Below, piece by piece: positions 1 through 8,467 of a DNA stretch of 64,000 bases. The position numbers and the translations under genes were made by a program. Numbering within the stretch: the first letter of the stretch is position 1; each line of letters begins with the position of its first letter. Origin of the DNA: Streptomyces sp. 3214.6 (lineage in GTDB: Bacteria > Actinomycetota > Actinomycetes > Streptomycetales > Streptomycetaceae); contig NZ_LT670819.1 in assembly GCF_900129855.1 (NCBI RefSeq), positions 4,774,001 to 4,838,000 of the forward strand, in the 5' to 3' direction. A model generated the notes under the pieces. It made no database searches. It was not told the DNA's origin and was given only the letters and a program-made list of their open reading frames with translations.

Positions 1-363
1 GATGACGCTGCCGATCACATGCCCGATCAGCACGGAGGCCCGGGAGATCGCCATGGTGCGGAACCGGGCCATGATGCCCTCGGTCATGTCGGTGCACACG
101 GCCACCGCGGTGCCGAGCGAGGTCATGGCCACCGTCAGCAGGAGGATGCCGGGGACGAGATAGGCGACGTAGTCGGCACGGTCGGCGTGACCGCCGTTGA
201 TGCCGGCGCTCATCACGTTGCCGAAGACGTAGACGAACAGCAGCAGCAGGATGACCGGGGTGAGCAGGAGGTTCAGGGTGAGGGAGGGGTAGCGGCGGGC
301 GTGCAGGAGGTTGCGCCGCAGCATGGTCAGGTTGTCGCGAAGGGCGTACGACGGGGTGCTCAT
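1..363 (-). CDS. ABC-2 type transporter permease, DrrB-like (3' part missing, cut by window edge)
   Basis: This is the membrane subunit of an ATP-driven exporter. The reverse strand opens with ATG at 363 and overlaps the stop of the ATP-binding gene by an ATGA junction, so the two are translationally coupled. About 120 residues are visible. The start is MSTPSYALRDN, followed by an ABC-2 core whose first hydrophobic segment is LLLTPVILLLLFVYVFG and whose second is YLVPGILLLTVAMTSLG. The segment TEGIMARFRTMAISRASVL is the coupling-loop region typical of DrrB/NodJ permeases. The reading frame runs off the left edge. DrrB proteins export antibiotics, lipids or other hydrophobic compounds; the substrate cannot be read from the sequence. 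Confidence 0.9.
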   Translation of the reverse strand, partial: MSTPSYALRDNLTMLRRNLLHARRYPSLTLNLLLTPVILLLLFVYVFGNVMSAGINGGHADRADYVAYLVPGILLLTVAMTSLGTAVAVCTDMTEGIMARFRTMAISRASVLIGHVIGSVI

Positions 364-1436
364 CGGGCGATCTCCTTTTCGGCGGTCTTGCCTGCGGTCT
401 GCTTGGCGGTCTTCTCGCCGGTCTGCTTGGCGGTCGCCTCGGCGGGGTCGGTGGCGGTGGCCGTGCCGAGGGTGCCGGTCAGGGCGAAGAAGACGTCGTC
501 CAGGTCGGGGGTGTGCACGGACAGCTCGTCGGCCTCGATGCCGGCGGAGTCGAGCCAGTCGAGGATGGCGCGCAGTTCGCGCTGGCTGCCGTCGCTGGGG
601 ATCTGCAGGGTGAGCGCCTCGTCGATGGGGGTCCCCCCGCGCAAGCGAAGCCGAGCGTGGGGGAGGGTCGTCTCGCGCAGCGCGGTCGCGGCGCGGCCGT
701 ACGCGTCCGGGTCGGAGAAGCGCAGCCGCACATGCCCGCCGGGGACGAGCCGCTTGAGCTCCTCGGCGCTGCCCTCGGCGACGATCCTGCCGCCGTTGAG
801 CACCGCGATGCGGTCGGCAAGCTGGTCGGCCTCCTCCAGGTACTGGGTGGTGAGGAAGACGGTGACGCCGCCGGAGACCAGCTCGCGGATGATCTGCCAC
901 ATGGTGTGCCGGGAGCGGGGGTCGAGGCCGGTGGTGGGCTCGTCGAGGAAGATGATCCGCGGGCTGCCGACCAGGGTCATCGCGATGTCGAGGCGGCGCT
1001 TCATGCCGCCGGAGTAGGTGGAGGCGGGCTTCTTCGCCGCCTCCACCAGGTCGAACCGCTCCAGCAGTTCGGCGGTCACCCGTCGCCCCTCGCTCCTGGA
1101 GAGGTGGTGCAGGTCGGCCATCAGGAGCATGTTCTCCTCGCCGGTGATCAGCCCGTCCACGGCGGAGAACTGGCCGGTGACGCCGATGGCGGCGCGCACG
1201 GCCTGGGCCTCGCCGGTGACGTCGTGGCCGGCGATCCGCGCCTGTCCGGCGTCGGCGGAGATCAGCGTCGAGAGGATGTTGACCACTGTGGTCTTGCCGG
1301 CGCCGTTCGGACCGAGGAGGGAGAAGATCGTGCCGGCGGGCACCTGGATGTCAATGCCGTCGAGGACGGTCTTGTCCCCGTAGGCCTTCCGCAGCCCGGT
1401 GGCCGCGATCGCGGGTTCGTTGTGCGTCGAAGTCAT
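360..1436 (-). CDS. ABC transporter ATP-binding protein, DrrA/daunorubicin-resistance family
   Basis: This is the nucleotide-binding subunit of the exporter formed with the downstream permease. Walker A GPNGAGKTT lies near residues 42-50, the ABC signature YSGGMKRRLDIA near 141, and Walker B IIFLDEPTTGLDP follows. The C-terminal DrrA domain ends at ELSVHTPDLDDVFFALTG. Two oddities are visible. Residues about 257-270 (LPHARLRLRGGTP) are encoded by a hairpin repeat inserted in frame. The last 35 residues are a lysine/threonine-rich tail with AKQT repeats that DrrA proteins do not need. Length is 358 aa against a usual 310-340. The start ATG at 1436 has no strong ribosome-binding site. Three 11-bp spaced TTCAG repeats lie just upstream. 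Confidence 0.93.
   Translation of the reverse strand: MTSTHNEPAIAATGLRKAYGDKTVLDGIDIQVPAGTIFSLLGPNGAGKTTVVNILSTLISADAGQARIAGHDVTGEAQAVRAAIGVTGQFSAVDGLITGEENMLLMADLHHLSRSEGRRVTAELLERFDLVEAAKKPASTYSGGMKRRLDIAMTLVGSPRIIFLDEPTTGLDPRSRHTMWQIIRELVSGGVTVFLTTQYLEEADQLADRIAVLNGGRIVAEGSAEELKRLVPGGHVRLRFSDPDAYGRAATALRETTLPHARLRLRGGTPIDEALTLQIPSDGSQRELRAILDWLDSAGIEADELSVHTPDLDDVFFALTGTLGTATATDPAEATAKQTGEKTAKQTAGKTAEKEIAR
627..666. repeat. Intragenic GC-rich hairpin repeat (REP/MITE-like)
   Basis: An imperfect palindrome with arms CCCCCGCGC and GCGTGGGGG (one G-T wobble) flanks a loop containing AAGCGAAGCCGA. It sits inside the DrrA-like gene in frame and adds about 13 residues. From general knowledge, similar C-run/loop/G-run elements are scattered through many Streptomyces genomes, often within coding regions where they yield peptides such as PHARLRxRGG. 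No second copy was spotted in this window. Confidence 0.6.
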
Positions 1437-1461
1437 GCCGCAGAGCTTGCGGGCGGAGCGG

Positions 1462-1488
1462 TTCAGACCGGCTTCAGTCGGGTTTCAG
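1462..1488 (-). promoter_or_regulatory. Triple 11-bp direct repeat (TTCAG) upstream of the DrrAB-like operon
   Basis: TTCAG begins at 1462, 1473 and 1484, exactly 11 bp apart. Read toward the exporter the unit is CTGAAnCCgg. Direct repeats with 11-bp pitch are characteristic of winged-helix activators (OmpR/PhoB and SARP families). The array ends 26 bp upstream of the DrrA-like start, close to where promoter elements would lie. Regulator identity is unknown. Confidence 0.4.
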
Positions 1489-1629
1489 TCCCCCGGGGAC
1501 GGCTCGGAGCGCTGAAACCGGCCGCGGCCGCCTCCTCGCCCTGGGCGTCGTTACGTCTGCCGTCCCTGGGTACTCGTGGGGCGCTGCCGGCTCAGCAGCA
1601 CGTTCCGGAGGAAGGCACAGGCGCCCACC

Positions 1630-2307
1630 ATGACGGCCGACTCACTCGCCGCCGCACCACGGCTCCGCTGCTGGGTCCCCCGGGGCGTCTATCCTCCGCA
1701 GGCCGACACGCGGCTCCTGGAGCGTGCGTTGCGCCGCGAGAGGATCACGGGCGAGACGGACGTGCTGGATCTCGGCACCGGAAGCGGACTGCTCGCGGTG
1801 GAGGCGGCCCGGCTCGGCGGCCGGGTCACCGCGGTCGACATCTCCTGGCGGGCGATCGCCGCGGCCTGGCTGAACGCCCTGCTGAACAGACAGTCCCTGC
1901 GGGTGCGCCACGGCGACCTCGCGACGGCCGTGCCCGGCCGCCGTTTCGACCTGGTGACCGCCAACCCGCCCTATGTGCCCGCTCCGGGCGCCGCGGCGCC
2001 CCGGGGCCCCGCCAGGGCGTGGGACGCCGGCCGAGACGGCCGCCTGCTGATCGACCGCATCTGCGACACCGCGCCGACGGTGCTGCGTCCGACGGGGACG
2101 CTGCTGATCGTGCACTCGCACCTGTGCGGCATCGACGCCACGCTGGCCCGTCTGGAGAAGGCGGGGCTGCGCGCGGAGGTCGTCGACCGGGCCAGGCTGC
2201 CCTTCGGCCGGGTGCTGCGGTCACGGCTCGCCTGGCTGCGCGAGCAGGGGCTGACGGCCGACGGGACGACGGAGGAGCTGGTGGTGATCCGTGCCGCACA
2301 CCCCTGA
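1630..2307 (+). CDS. HemK/PrmC-like class I SAM-dependent methyltransferase (MTQ2 type)
   Basis: Predicted to transfer a methyl group from SAM to a glutamine or similar amide nitrogen. SAM-binding motif I, DVLDLGTGSGLLAVEAA, lies near residues 40-56. Motif IV, ANPPYVP, lies near 113; the NPPY signature marks N-methyltransferases acting on amides or bases. The protein is 225 aa and lacks the N-terminal helical domain of full PrmC, like the short HemK2 group. I chose ATG 1630 (MTADSLAAAP) over the longer frame from 1576 because the protein is collinear with the fold from there and a GGAGGAAGG lies upstream, though about 14 bases away. The 3' end overlaps the CDGSH gene by 17 bp, so the three genes to 3588 form one operon. 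The substrate is unknown. Confidence 0.8.
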   Translation: MTADSLAAAPRLRCWVPRGVYPPQADTRLLERALRRERITGETDVLDLGTGSGLLAVEAARLGGRVTAVDISWRAIAAAWLNALLNRQSLRVRHGDLATAVPGRRFDLVTANPPYVPAPGAAAPRGPARAWDAGRDGRLLIDRICDTAPTVLRPTGTLLIVHSHLCGIDATLARLEKAGLRAEVVDRARLPFGRVLRSRLAWLREQGLTADGTTEELVVIRAAHP

Positions 2308-2515
2308 ACGCCCCCGCCGCGTCCGTGTCCGCGTCCAGCGCGACGGGCCCCTGCTGATCGAGGGGCCGGTCGAGGTGGTGGACGAGCGAGGCGAGGTGAC
2401 GGTGTCGGACCGCTTCGCCGTGGCGGTCTGCACCTGTCGCCGCAGCCGCATCTACCCCTGGTGCGACACCAGCCATCGGCGCCGCTGCCGGGCGGAAGAG
2501 GGCGACGCCGCATGA
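2291..2515 (+). CDS. CDGSH iron-sulfur domain protein
   Basis: A 74-aa protein that should bind a [2Fe-2S] cluster with three Cys and one His. The motif CTCRRSRIYPWCDTSH near residues 47-62 matches C-x-C-x2-S-x3-P-x-C-D-x-S-H, with T in place of the usual G of CDGSH. The N-terminal half is a basic beta-strand region. Start is GTG 2291 inside the end of the methyltransferase gene, and the stop overlaps the next start as ATGA. In this setting it could deliver electrons or a cluster to the neighbouring diiron-type protein; that is inference. Small CDGSH proteins are common in actinobacteria and mostly uncharacterised. Confidence 0.85.
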   Translation: MPHTPERPRRVRVRVQRDGPLLIEGPVEVVDERGEVTVSDRFAVAVCTCRRSRIYPWCDTSHRRRCRAEEGDAA

Positions 2516-3588
2516 CCGTCTCCCGGCCCTCGCTTCCGCCCTCGCCCTCGCCCTCTTCCTCTCCCCGTCCCCGCGATCAGCTCCGGCTCCGGCCGCCGCC
2601 GCTGCCCGAGCCGCGCGGCCCGCTCTCCGCCGCGGTGACGGCCCTGCTGCGGGGACCGGCCCCCGGCAGCCCGCCCTGCCCCCTGCCGTCGCCCGTAGAC
2701 TGTCCCGTCTACGGCGACGACCTGCAGCTCGCCCTCTACGTCCTCTACGAGCTGCACTACCAGGGCTTCCAGGACGTCCCCGACAGCCTTGAGTGGGACA
2801 GCGCGCTGCTGGCCTGCCGCGCCGCGATCGAGGACCGTTTCCTGGCCGCACTGCGCAGGGACGTCCCCATGGACGACGGCACCGGCCACCCGGTGAGCGC
2901 CGTGCAGGCGCTCGACGAACTCCAGCTCGAACCGGTCGGCGACGCCCCCGGCAGCGTCTCCCACTTCCTGCGGGACGAGGGCAGCCTCGACCAGCTGCGT
3001 GAGTACGCGGCGCTGCGCTCGCTGTACCACCTCAAGGAAGCGGACCCGCACGCCTGGGTCCTCCCCCGGCTCCACGGGCGGGCCAAGGCGGCCATGGTCG
3101 CCGTGGAGTTCGACGAGTTCGGCGGGGGCCGCGCCGAGAGGATCCACGCGCGGTTGTTCGCCGACCTCATGGAGGACCTGCGGCTCGACGCGACGTACGG
3201 GCACTACGTCGACGTGACGCCGGCCCAGGCGCTCGCCACCGTCAACCTGATGTCCCTGTTCGGTCTGCACCGGGCGCTGCGCGCGGCGCTCGTCGGACAC
3301 TTCGCCGCCGTGGAGGTGACCTCGTCGCCGGCCTCGCGCCGCCTCGCCGAGGCGCTGCGCCGGGTGGGCGCGGGCCCGGCGGCCGTGCGGTTCTACGCCG
3401 AGCACGTGGAGGCGGACGCCGTGCACGAACAGGTCGTCCGGCACGACGTCGTCGGCGGGCTGCTGGAGGACGAACCGCACCTGGACGCCGACGTGGTGTT
3501 CGGGATCCGCGCGACCGCCCATCTCGACGACCGCCTGGCGGACAGGCTGCTCGGCGCCTGGCGCGCGGGCGCCACGGCGCTGCGTTAG
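2512..3588 (+). CDS. Iron-containing redox enzyme, haem-oxygenase-like diiron oxidase (HDO) family
   Basis: A 358-aa helical protein of the HDO superfamily, whose characterised members (UndA, the SznF central domain) oxidise small molecules with O2 at a two-iron site. Candidate ligands are in VEFDEFGGGRAERIHARLF around residues 200-217, FAAVEVTSS and FYAEHVEADAVHEQV; the E...E-x2-H and E-H...H spacing fits the family. A proline/serine-rich N-terminal stretch of about 60 residues precedes the fold. ATG 2512 overlaps the CDGSH stop (ATGA). The trio methyltransferase / Fe-S protein / diiron protein recurs in streptomycetes as far as I recall, but I know of no assigned pathway. The substrate is unknown. 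Confidence 0.75.
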   Translation: MTVSRPSLPPSPSPSSSPRPRDQLRLRPPPLPEPRGPLSAAVTALLRGPAPGSPPCPLPSPVDCPVYGDDLQLALYVLYELHYQGFQDVPDSLEWDSALLACRAAIEDRFLAALRRDVPMDDGTGHPVSAVQALDELQLEPVGDAPGSVSHFLRDEGSLDQLREYAALRSLYHLKEADPHAWVLPRLHGRAKAAMVAVEFDEFGGGRAERIHARLFADLMEDLRLDATYGHYVDVTPAQALATVNLMSLFGLHRALRAALVGHFAAVEVTSSPASRRLAEALRRVGAGPAAVRFYAEHVEADAVHEQVVRHDVVGGLLEDEPHLDADVVFGIRATAHLDDRLADRLLGAWRAGATALR

Positions 3589-3690
3589 GCCGCCCCGGCC
3601 GCCGGGTACTCGGCAGCGCGTTCCCGGCACCGTCCAGCCGTCACCGCACCCCCACACGTCACCGCACACACGCTCCACCTGGGAGAGAAG

Positions 3691-4647
3691 ATGCCCGAGT
3701 TCGGATACTTCCTGTCGTGCGAGGAGCACGGCCCGGCAGAGCTCGTCGAGCAGGCCCGGATGGCCGAGCAGGCGGGCTTCGACTCCCTCTGGATCTCGGA
3801 CCATTACCACCCGTGGAACGACCGGCAGGGCCAGAGTCCGTTCGTGTGGACGGTGATCGGCGCCCTTTCGCAGGCTGTCTCGCTGCCCGTCGAGACGGCG
3901 GTGACCTGTCCCCTCGTACGCACCCATCCCGCCGTGATCGCCCAGGCGGCCGCCACCAGCGCGGTCCAGTTGGGCGGTCGTTTCCGGCTGGGGGTGGGCA
4001 CCGGCGAGGCGCTCAACGAGCACATCCTGGGCACGCAGTGGCCCGAGGCGCCGGTGCGTCTGGAGATGCTGGAGGAGGCGCTCCAGATCATCCGGCAACT
4101 GTTCACCGGCGAGCAGACGAGCCACCGGGGCAAGCACTACACCGTGGAGAACGCCCGGCTGTACACCCTGCCCGACGAGCCGGTGCCGATCGACGTGTCC
4201 GCCTTCGGGCCGCAGGCCGCCGAGGTCGCGGCCCGCATCGGCGACGGGCTGATCACGATGATGCCGGACCCCGCCCTGGTCGAGCGTTTCCGTCGCAGTG
4301 GCGGCGGCACCAAGCCGGTGTACGGCGGGCTCAAGGTGTGCTGGGGCACGGACCGGCAGGAGGCGCTGCGCACCGCCCACCGGCTGTGGGCCAACGAGCA
4401 GCTGCCGGGAGAGCTCCCACAGCTCCTGCCGACCCCGCGCCATTTCGAACAGGCGTCCGAACTTGTCACCGAGGAGCAGGTGGCGGCCGCCGTGCCGTGC
4501 GGCGACGATCCGGACGCCCACGTCGAGGCCCTGACCGCGTTCGTCGACGCGGGCTTCGACACCGTGTACGTCAACCAGATCGGCAAGGACCAGCAGAGCT
4601 TCTTCGACTTCTACCGCACGAAGATCCTGCCGCGTCTGCGCGAATGA
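3691..4647 (+). CDS. F420-dependent LLM-class oxidoreductase (TIGR03557-type)
   Basis: A 318-aa luciferase-like TIM-barrel enzyme that should use coenzyme F420 for hydride transfer. MPEFGYFLSCEEHGP opens the barrel, and SLWISDHYHPWNDRQGQSP near residues 33-51 carries the conserved substrate/cofactor loop of F420-dependent glucose-6-phosphate dehydrogenase relatives. GVGTGEALNEH near 106 and VYVNQIG near the C-terminus complete the pattern. A GGGAGAG Shine-Dalgarno lies just before ATG 3691. It begins a co-directional series through 13229. The natural substrate is not known for this subfamily. Confidence 0.88.
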   Translation: MPEFGYFLSCEEHGPAELVEQARMAEQAGFDSLWISDHYHPWNDRQGQSPFVWTVIGALSQAVSLPVETAVTCPLVRTHPAVIAQAAATSAVQLGGRFRLGVGTGEALNEHILGTQWPEAPVRLEMLEEALQIIRQLFTGEQTSHRGKHYTVENARLYTLPDEPVPIDVSAFGPQAAEVAARIGDGLITMMPDPALVERFRRSGGGTKPVYGGLKVCWGTDRQEALRTAHRLWANEQLPGELPQLLPTPRHFEQASELVTEEQVAAAVPCGDDPDAHVEALTAFVDAGFDTVYVNQIGKDQQSFFDFYRTKILPRLRE

Positions 4648-4676
4648 CCACACCGACGCCGGATGGGCGGTGAGCC

Positions 4677-5285
4677 GTGGTGGAGCAGCCCGAGGACGCG
4701 ACGGGGCTCGCTCTCGTCGTGATCGACATGATCAACACATACGAGCACGAGGACGCCGAGCTCCTCGTGCCGTCCGTCCGGCGGATCGTGCCCGTCCTGG
4801 CGGAGCTGATCGCCCGGGCCCGCGAGGCGGACGTGCCGGTGATCTACGCGAACGACAACTTCGGGCTGTGGCGCTCCCACCACGGTGAACTCGTGGCCGC
4901 CGCGCTGTCCCGGCCGCACGCCGACCTGATCGAGCCGATCCGCCCCGACGACGCGTCGCTGTTCGTGGTGAAGGCCCGCCATTCCGTCTTCCACGAGACG
5001 CCCCTGGCCTATCTCCTGTGGCGCCTGGGCGTCGAGGACGTGGTGCTGAGCGGCCAGGTCACCGAGCAGTGTGTCCTGTACTCCGCCCTGGACGCGCACA
5101 TCCGCCACCTGGGGGTCACGATCCCCAGGGACGCCGTGGCCTCCATCCATCCCGGGCTGGGATCCGCCGCCCTGGAAATGATGGAGCGCAACATGGACGC
5201 CCGGATCACCACCGCGAAGGAGATCGACTTCTCGGAAAACGCACTCTTGCAGTCCTCCAGGCCGGGTACCCGGGAGCGGCAGTAG
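4677..5285 (+). CDS. Cysteine hydrolase, isochorismatase family
   Basis: A 202-aa Rossmann-like hydrolase. The catalytic triad is visible: Asp in LVVIDMINTYEHED near residue 16, Lys in FVVKARHSVFHETPL near 100, and Cys in VLSGQVTEQCVLYSALDAH near 132. The cis-peptide region before the Cys (GQVTEQC) is typical. Family members hydrolyse isochorismate, nicotinamide, N-carbamoyl compounds or similar. GTG 4677 is the first in-frame start and is followed immediately by another GTG at 4680; either could be used. It lies 29 bp after the F420 enzyme gene. Confidence 0.88.
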   Translation: MVEQPEDATGLALVVIDMINTYEHEDAELLVPSVRRIVPVLAELIARAREADVPVIYANDNFGLWRSHHGELVAAALSRPHADLIEPIRPDDASLFVVKARHSVFHETPLAYLLWRLGVEDVVLSGQVTEQCVLYSALDAHIRHLGVTIPRDAVASIHPGLGSAALEMMERNMDARITTAKEIDFSENALLQSSRPGTRERQ

Positions 5286-5311
5286 CGTCCGCGGGAAGGC
5301 GGTTTCCTCTG

Positions 5312-8300
5312 ATGAGTCGCAACGGACTGGCCGCGGCACTGGCCGCGGAGGTGGACGCCGAGGTCAGGTTCGACGCGGGCAGCAGGGGCGCGTACGCCAC
5401 CGACGGATCCAACTACCGGCAGGTGCCGATCGGCGTCGTGGTGCCGCGCTCGGTGGAGGCGGCGGCGCGGGCCGTGCAGGTGTGCGCCCGTTTCGACGCC
5501 CCGGTCCTGTCGCGGGGCGGCGGCACGAGCCTCGCGGGCCAGTCGACGAACACGGCGGTGGTCGTCGACTGGAGCAAGTACTGCGACAGACTGGTCGCCG
5601 TCGATCCCGACGCCCGGACCTGCGTGGTCGAGCCGGGCATCGTGCTGGACGCGCTCAACGGGCGGCTGTCGGACCACAGACTCCAGTTCGGGCCGAAGCC
5701 CTCGACGCACAGCCACTGCGCCCTGGGCGGCATGATCGGCAACAACTCGTGCGGCGCGTCCGCGCAGGCGTACGGCAAGACCGTCGACAACGTGCGCCGC
5801 CTGGAGGTGCTCACCTACGACGGCGCCCGCATGTGGGTCGGTCCGACGTCGAAGGCCGAACGGGCGCGGATCGCCGCCGAGGGCGGCCGCCGCGCCGAGC
5901 TGTACGCCGGGCTGGACGGCCTCGTCGCCGAGTACCTCCCCGACATCCGGCGCGGCTACCCGAAGATCCCCCGCCGGGTCTCCGGCTACAACCTCGACTC
6001 CCTGCTGCCCGAGAACGGCTTCGACGTGGCCAGGGCGCTGGTCGGCAGCGAGGGCACCCTGGTGACCGTCCTGCACGCCGAGCTCGACCTGGTGCCGGTG
6101 CCCGCGTACCAGTCGCTGCTGGTCCTCGGCTACGACGACATCTGCGCCGCCGCCGACGACGTCCCCCGACTGCTGGAGCACTGCGACCCCGGACAGCTGG
6201 AGGCCCTGGACGGGCGGATGGCCCAGCTGATGCGCGAGGAGGGCGCCTATCTGACCTCCCTCAACGCGCTGCCGGACGGCGACAGTTGGCTGATGCTGCA
6301 GTTCGGCGGCGACAGCCAGGACGCCGTCGACGAACAGGCGCACGCCCTGCTGCGCGCCCTCGACCGGACCGAGAAGGACACCGACGTCGCGTTCTCCGAC
6401 GACCCCGAGCGTGAGCAGCGGATGCTCAAGGCCCGCGAGGCCGGGCTCGGGGTCACCGCCCGCCCGCCCGACGACCGGGAGACCTGGGAGGGCTGGGAGG
6501 ACTCCGCCGTCCCGCCCGAACGGCTCGGCGACTATCTGCGGGACCTGAAGAAACTGTTCGGGGAGTTCGACTACGACCACCCGTCGCTGTACGGGCACTT
6601 CGGGCAGGGCTGCGTCCACACCCGCATCCCGTTCGGGCTGCGGACCGCCGACGGCGTGGCCCACTTCCGGCGCTTCGTGGAGCGGGCCGCCGACCTCGTC
6701 GCCTCCTACGGCGGCTCCCTGTCGGGCGAGCACGGCGACGGGCAGTCCCGGGGCGAGCTGCTCACCCGTATGTTCGGCGAGCGACTGGTGGGCGCGTTCG
6801 GCGAGCTGAAGGCGCTGTTCGACCCCGGGAACCGGATGAACCCGGGCAAGGTCGTCCACCCCAATCCGGTCGACGGGCAGCTGCGCCTCGGACCCTCCTG
6901 GCGACCGGCGACTCCCGCGACGCACTTCGACTTCCCCGAGGACGACCACTCCTTCAACCGGGCGGTGATGCGCTGCGTCGGCATCGGCAACTGCCGCGGC
7001 CACTCCGGCGGCGTCATGTGCCCCTCCTACCGGGCCACCAGGGAGGAGGAGCACTCCACCCGCGGCCGGGCCCGGCTGCTGTTCGAGATGCTCGACGGGC
7101 ACGCCGACTCGGCCGTCACGAACGGCTGGCGCTCCACCGAGGTGCACGACGCGCTCGATCTGTGTCTGGCCTGCAAGGGCTGCAAGTCGGACTGTCCGAC
7201 CGGCGTCGACATGGCCACCCTCAAGGCGGAGTTCCTCTCCCACCACTTCGAGGGCCGGATGCGCCCGGCCGCCCACTACTCCATGGGCTGGCTCCCCCTC
7301 TGGGCGCGCCTGTCCCGGTTCGCCCCGGGGCTGGTCAACAGCGCATTGCAGGCGCCCGGACTGGAGCGGGCGGGCAAACGGCTGGCCGGTGTGGACGAGG
7401 CCCGGCAGGCGCCCGTGTTCGCCCGTCGCTCGTTCCCGCAGTGGTGGCAGCGGCACGCCTACGCCGAGGAGCCCGACCCGGCGGACCCCCGCACGGTCGT
7501 GCTGTGGCCCGACACCTTCACCTCCTACTTCCACCCCTCGATCGCCGTCGCGGCCGTACGCGTCCTGGAGGACGCCGGCTTCCGCGTCGCCGTGCCCACC
7601 GAGCCGGTGTGCTGCGGCCTGACCTGGATCTCCACCGGCCAACTGCCCGTCGCGCGCAAGGTGCTGAGCCGCACCCTGCACGTCCTGCGGCCCTATCTGG
7701 AGGCGGGCACCCCCGTCATCGGCCTCGAACCGTCCTGCACCGCAGTCTTCCGCTCCGACGCCCCCGAGCTGATGCCCGCCGACCAGGACGTGCAGCGGCT
7801 GGCCGGGCAGGTCCGCACCTTCGCCGAACACCTCGTCCAGCACGCGCCCGCCGACTGGCACCCCCCTCAGCTGGCCCGCCACGCGACCGTGCAGACCCAC
7901 TGCCACCAGCACGCGATCATGAAGTTCGACGCCGACCGCGAGCTGATGCGCCGCGCCCACCTGAACGCCGACGTCCTCGACGAGGGCTGCTGCGGCCTCG
8001 CCGGGAACTTCGGCTTCGAACGCGGCCACCACGAGATCTCCATGGCCGTCGCCGAGCAGGGCGTCCTGCCCGCCGTCCGCGCGGCGGCCCCCGACAGTCT
8101 GCTGCTCGCCGACGGCTTCAGCTGCCGTACCCAGATCGAACAGGGCGGCACCGGACGGCGGGCCCTGCACCTGGCCGAAGCGCTGGCCCTCGGCCTGGAC
8201 GGCCCGCTCCCGGGCGAGCGTCCCGAACGCCTGGCCGTACGCCCCGACCCGCCCTCCCGCGCGGCCCGCTGGGCGACCACCGCGGGCGCCGCCGCCCTCA

Positions 8301-8359
8301 CGTCGGCCGCCGCGACCGTGGCCGGCCGAGCCGCCCTGCGCTCCCTGCACCGCCCCTAG
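5312..8359 (+). CDS. FAD-binding / 4Fe-4S D-2-hydroxyacid dehydrogenase, YdiJ-like fusion
   Basis: A 1015-aa three-part oxidoreductase resembling YdiJ/D-2-hydroxyglutarate dehydrogenases in size and order. The N-terminal FAD_binding_4 domain has VLSRGGGTSLAGQS near residue 67 and GGMIGNNSCGASAQ near 140. FAD-oxidase C domain motifs HGDGQSRGELL and FDPGNRMNPGKV follow around 475-510. A Fe-S domain carries CRGHSGGVMCPSYR and CLACKGCKSDCPTG near 620. Two CCG domains (CCGLTWIST, CCGLAGNFGFERG) close the catalytic part. It should oxidise a D-2-hydroxyacid to the 2-oxoacid and pass electrons to a quinone or flavoprotein. ATG 5312 was chosen as the first start aligning with the family. The C-terminal 40 residues are Ala-rich and nonconserved in appearance. 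Confidence 0.9.
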   Translation: MSRNGLAAALAAEVDAEVRFDAGSRGAYATDGSNYRQVPIGVVVPRSVEAAARAVQVCARFDAPVLSRGGGTSLAGQSTNTAVVVDWSKYCDRLVAVDPDARTCVVEPGIVLDALNGRLSDHRLQFGPKPSTHSHCALGGMIGNNSCGASAQAYGKTVDNVRRLEVLTYDGARMWVGPTSKAERARIAAEGGRRAELYAGLDGLVAEYLPDIRRGYPKIPRRVSGYNLDSLLPENGFDVARALVGSEGTLVTVLHAELDLVPVPAYQSLLVLGYDDICAAADDVPRLLEHCDPGQLEALDGRMAQLMREEGAYLTSLNALPDGDSWLMLQFGGDSQDAVDEQAHALLRALDRTEKDTDVAFSDDPEREQRMLKAREAGLGVTARPPDDRETWEGWEDSAVPPERLGDYLRDLKKLFGEFDYDHPSLYGHFGQGCVHTRIPFGLRTADGVAHFRRFVERAADLVASYGGSLSGEHGDGQSRGELLTRMFGERLVGAFGELKALFDPGNRMNPGKVVHPNPVDGQLRLGPSWRPATPATHFDFPEDDHSFNRAVMRCVGIGNCRGHSGGVMCPSYRATREEEHSTRGRARLLFEMLDGHADSAVTNGWRSTEVHDALDLCLACKGCKSDCPTGVDMATLKAEFLSHHFEGRMRPAAHYSMGWLPLWARLSRFAPGLVNSALQAPGLERAGKRLAGVDEARQAPVFARRSFPQWWQRHAYAEEPDPADPRTVVLWPDTFTSYFHPSIAVAAVRVLEDAGFRVAVPTEPVCCGLTWISTGQLPVARKVLSRTLHVLRPYLEAGTPVIGLEPSCTAVFRSDAPELMPADQDVQRLAGQVRTFAEHLVQHAPADWHPPQLARHATVQTHCHQHAIMKFDADRELMRRAHLNADVLDEGCCGLAGNFGFERGHHEISMAVAEQGVLPAVRAAAPDSLLLADGFSCRTQIEQGGTGRRALHLAEALALGLDGPLPGERPERLAVRPDPPSRAARWATTAGAAALTSAAATVAGRAALRSLHRP

Positions 8360-8401
8360 CGCCCGTCCCGCCCGTCGCGCCCGCGTGCCCCTGGCGAACG
8401 C

Positions 8402-8450
8402 CCCGACCGTCCCGACCGTCCCGACCGCCCAGAACGTCCCGACCGCAACC
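8402..8450. repeat. Short tandem repeat, unit about 9 bp (CCGACCGTC)
   Basis: Three near-perfect copies plus degenerate ones fill the gap between the YdiJ-like and ThDP enzyme genes, directly upstream of the latter's GGAAAGG ribosome-binding site. It looks like slippage-prone DNA; no function is evident. Confidence 0.6.
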
Positions 8451-8467
8451 CGGAAAGGTCTTCGAAC

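Noticed and set aside
1481..1519. GGTTTCAG ... CTGAAACC inverted repeat as a terminator or operator
   Set aside because: Arms are only 8 bp with a 23-nt spacer and one arm is better explained as part of the direct-repeat array.
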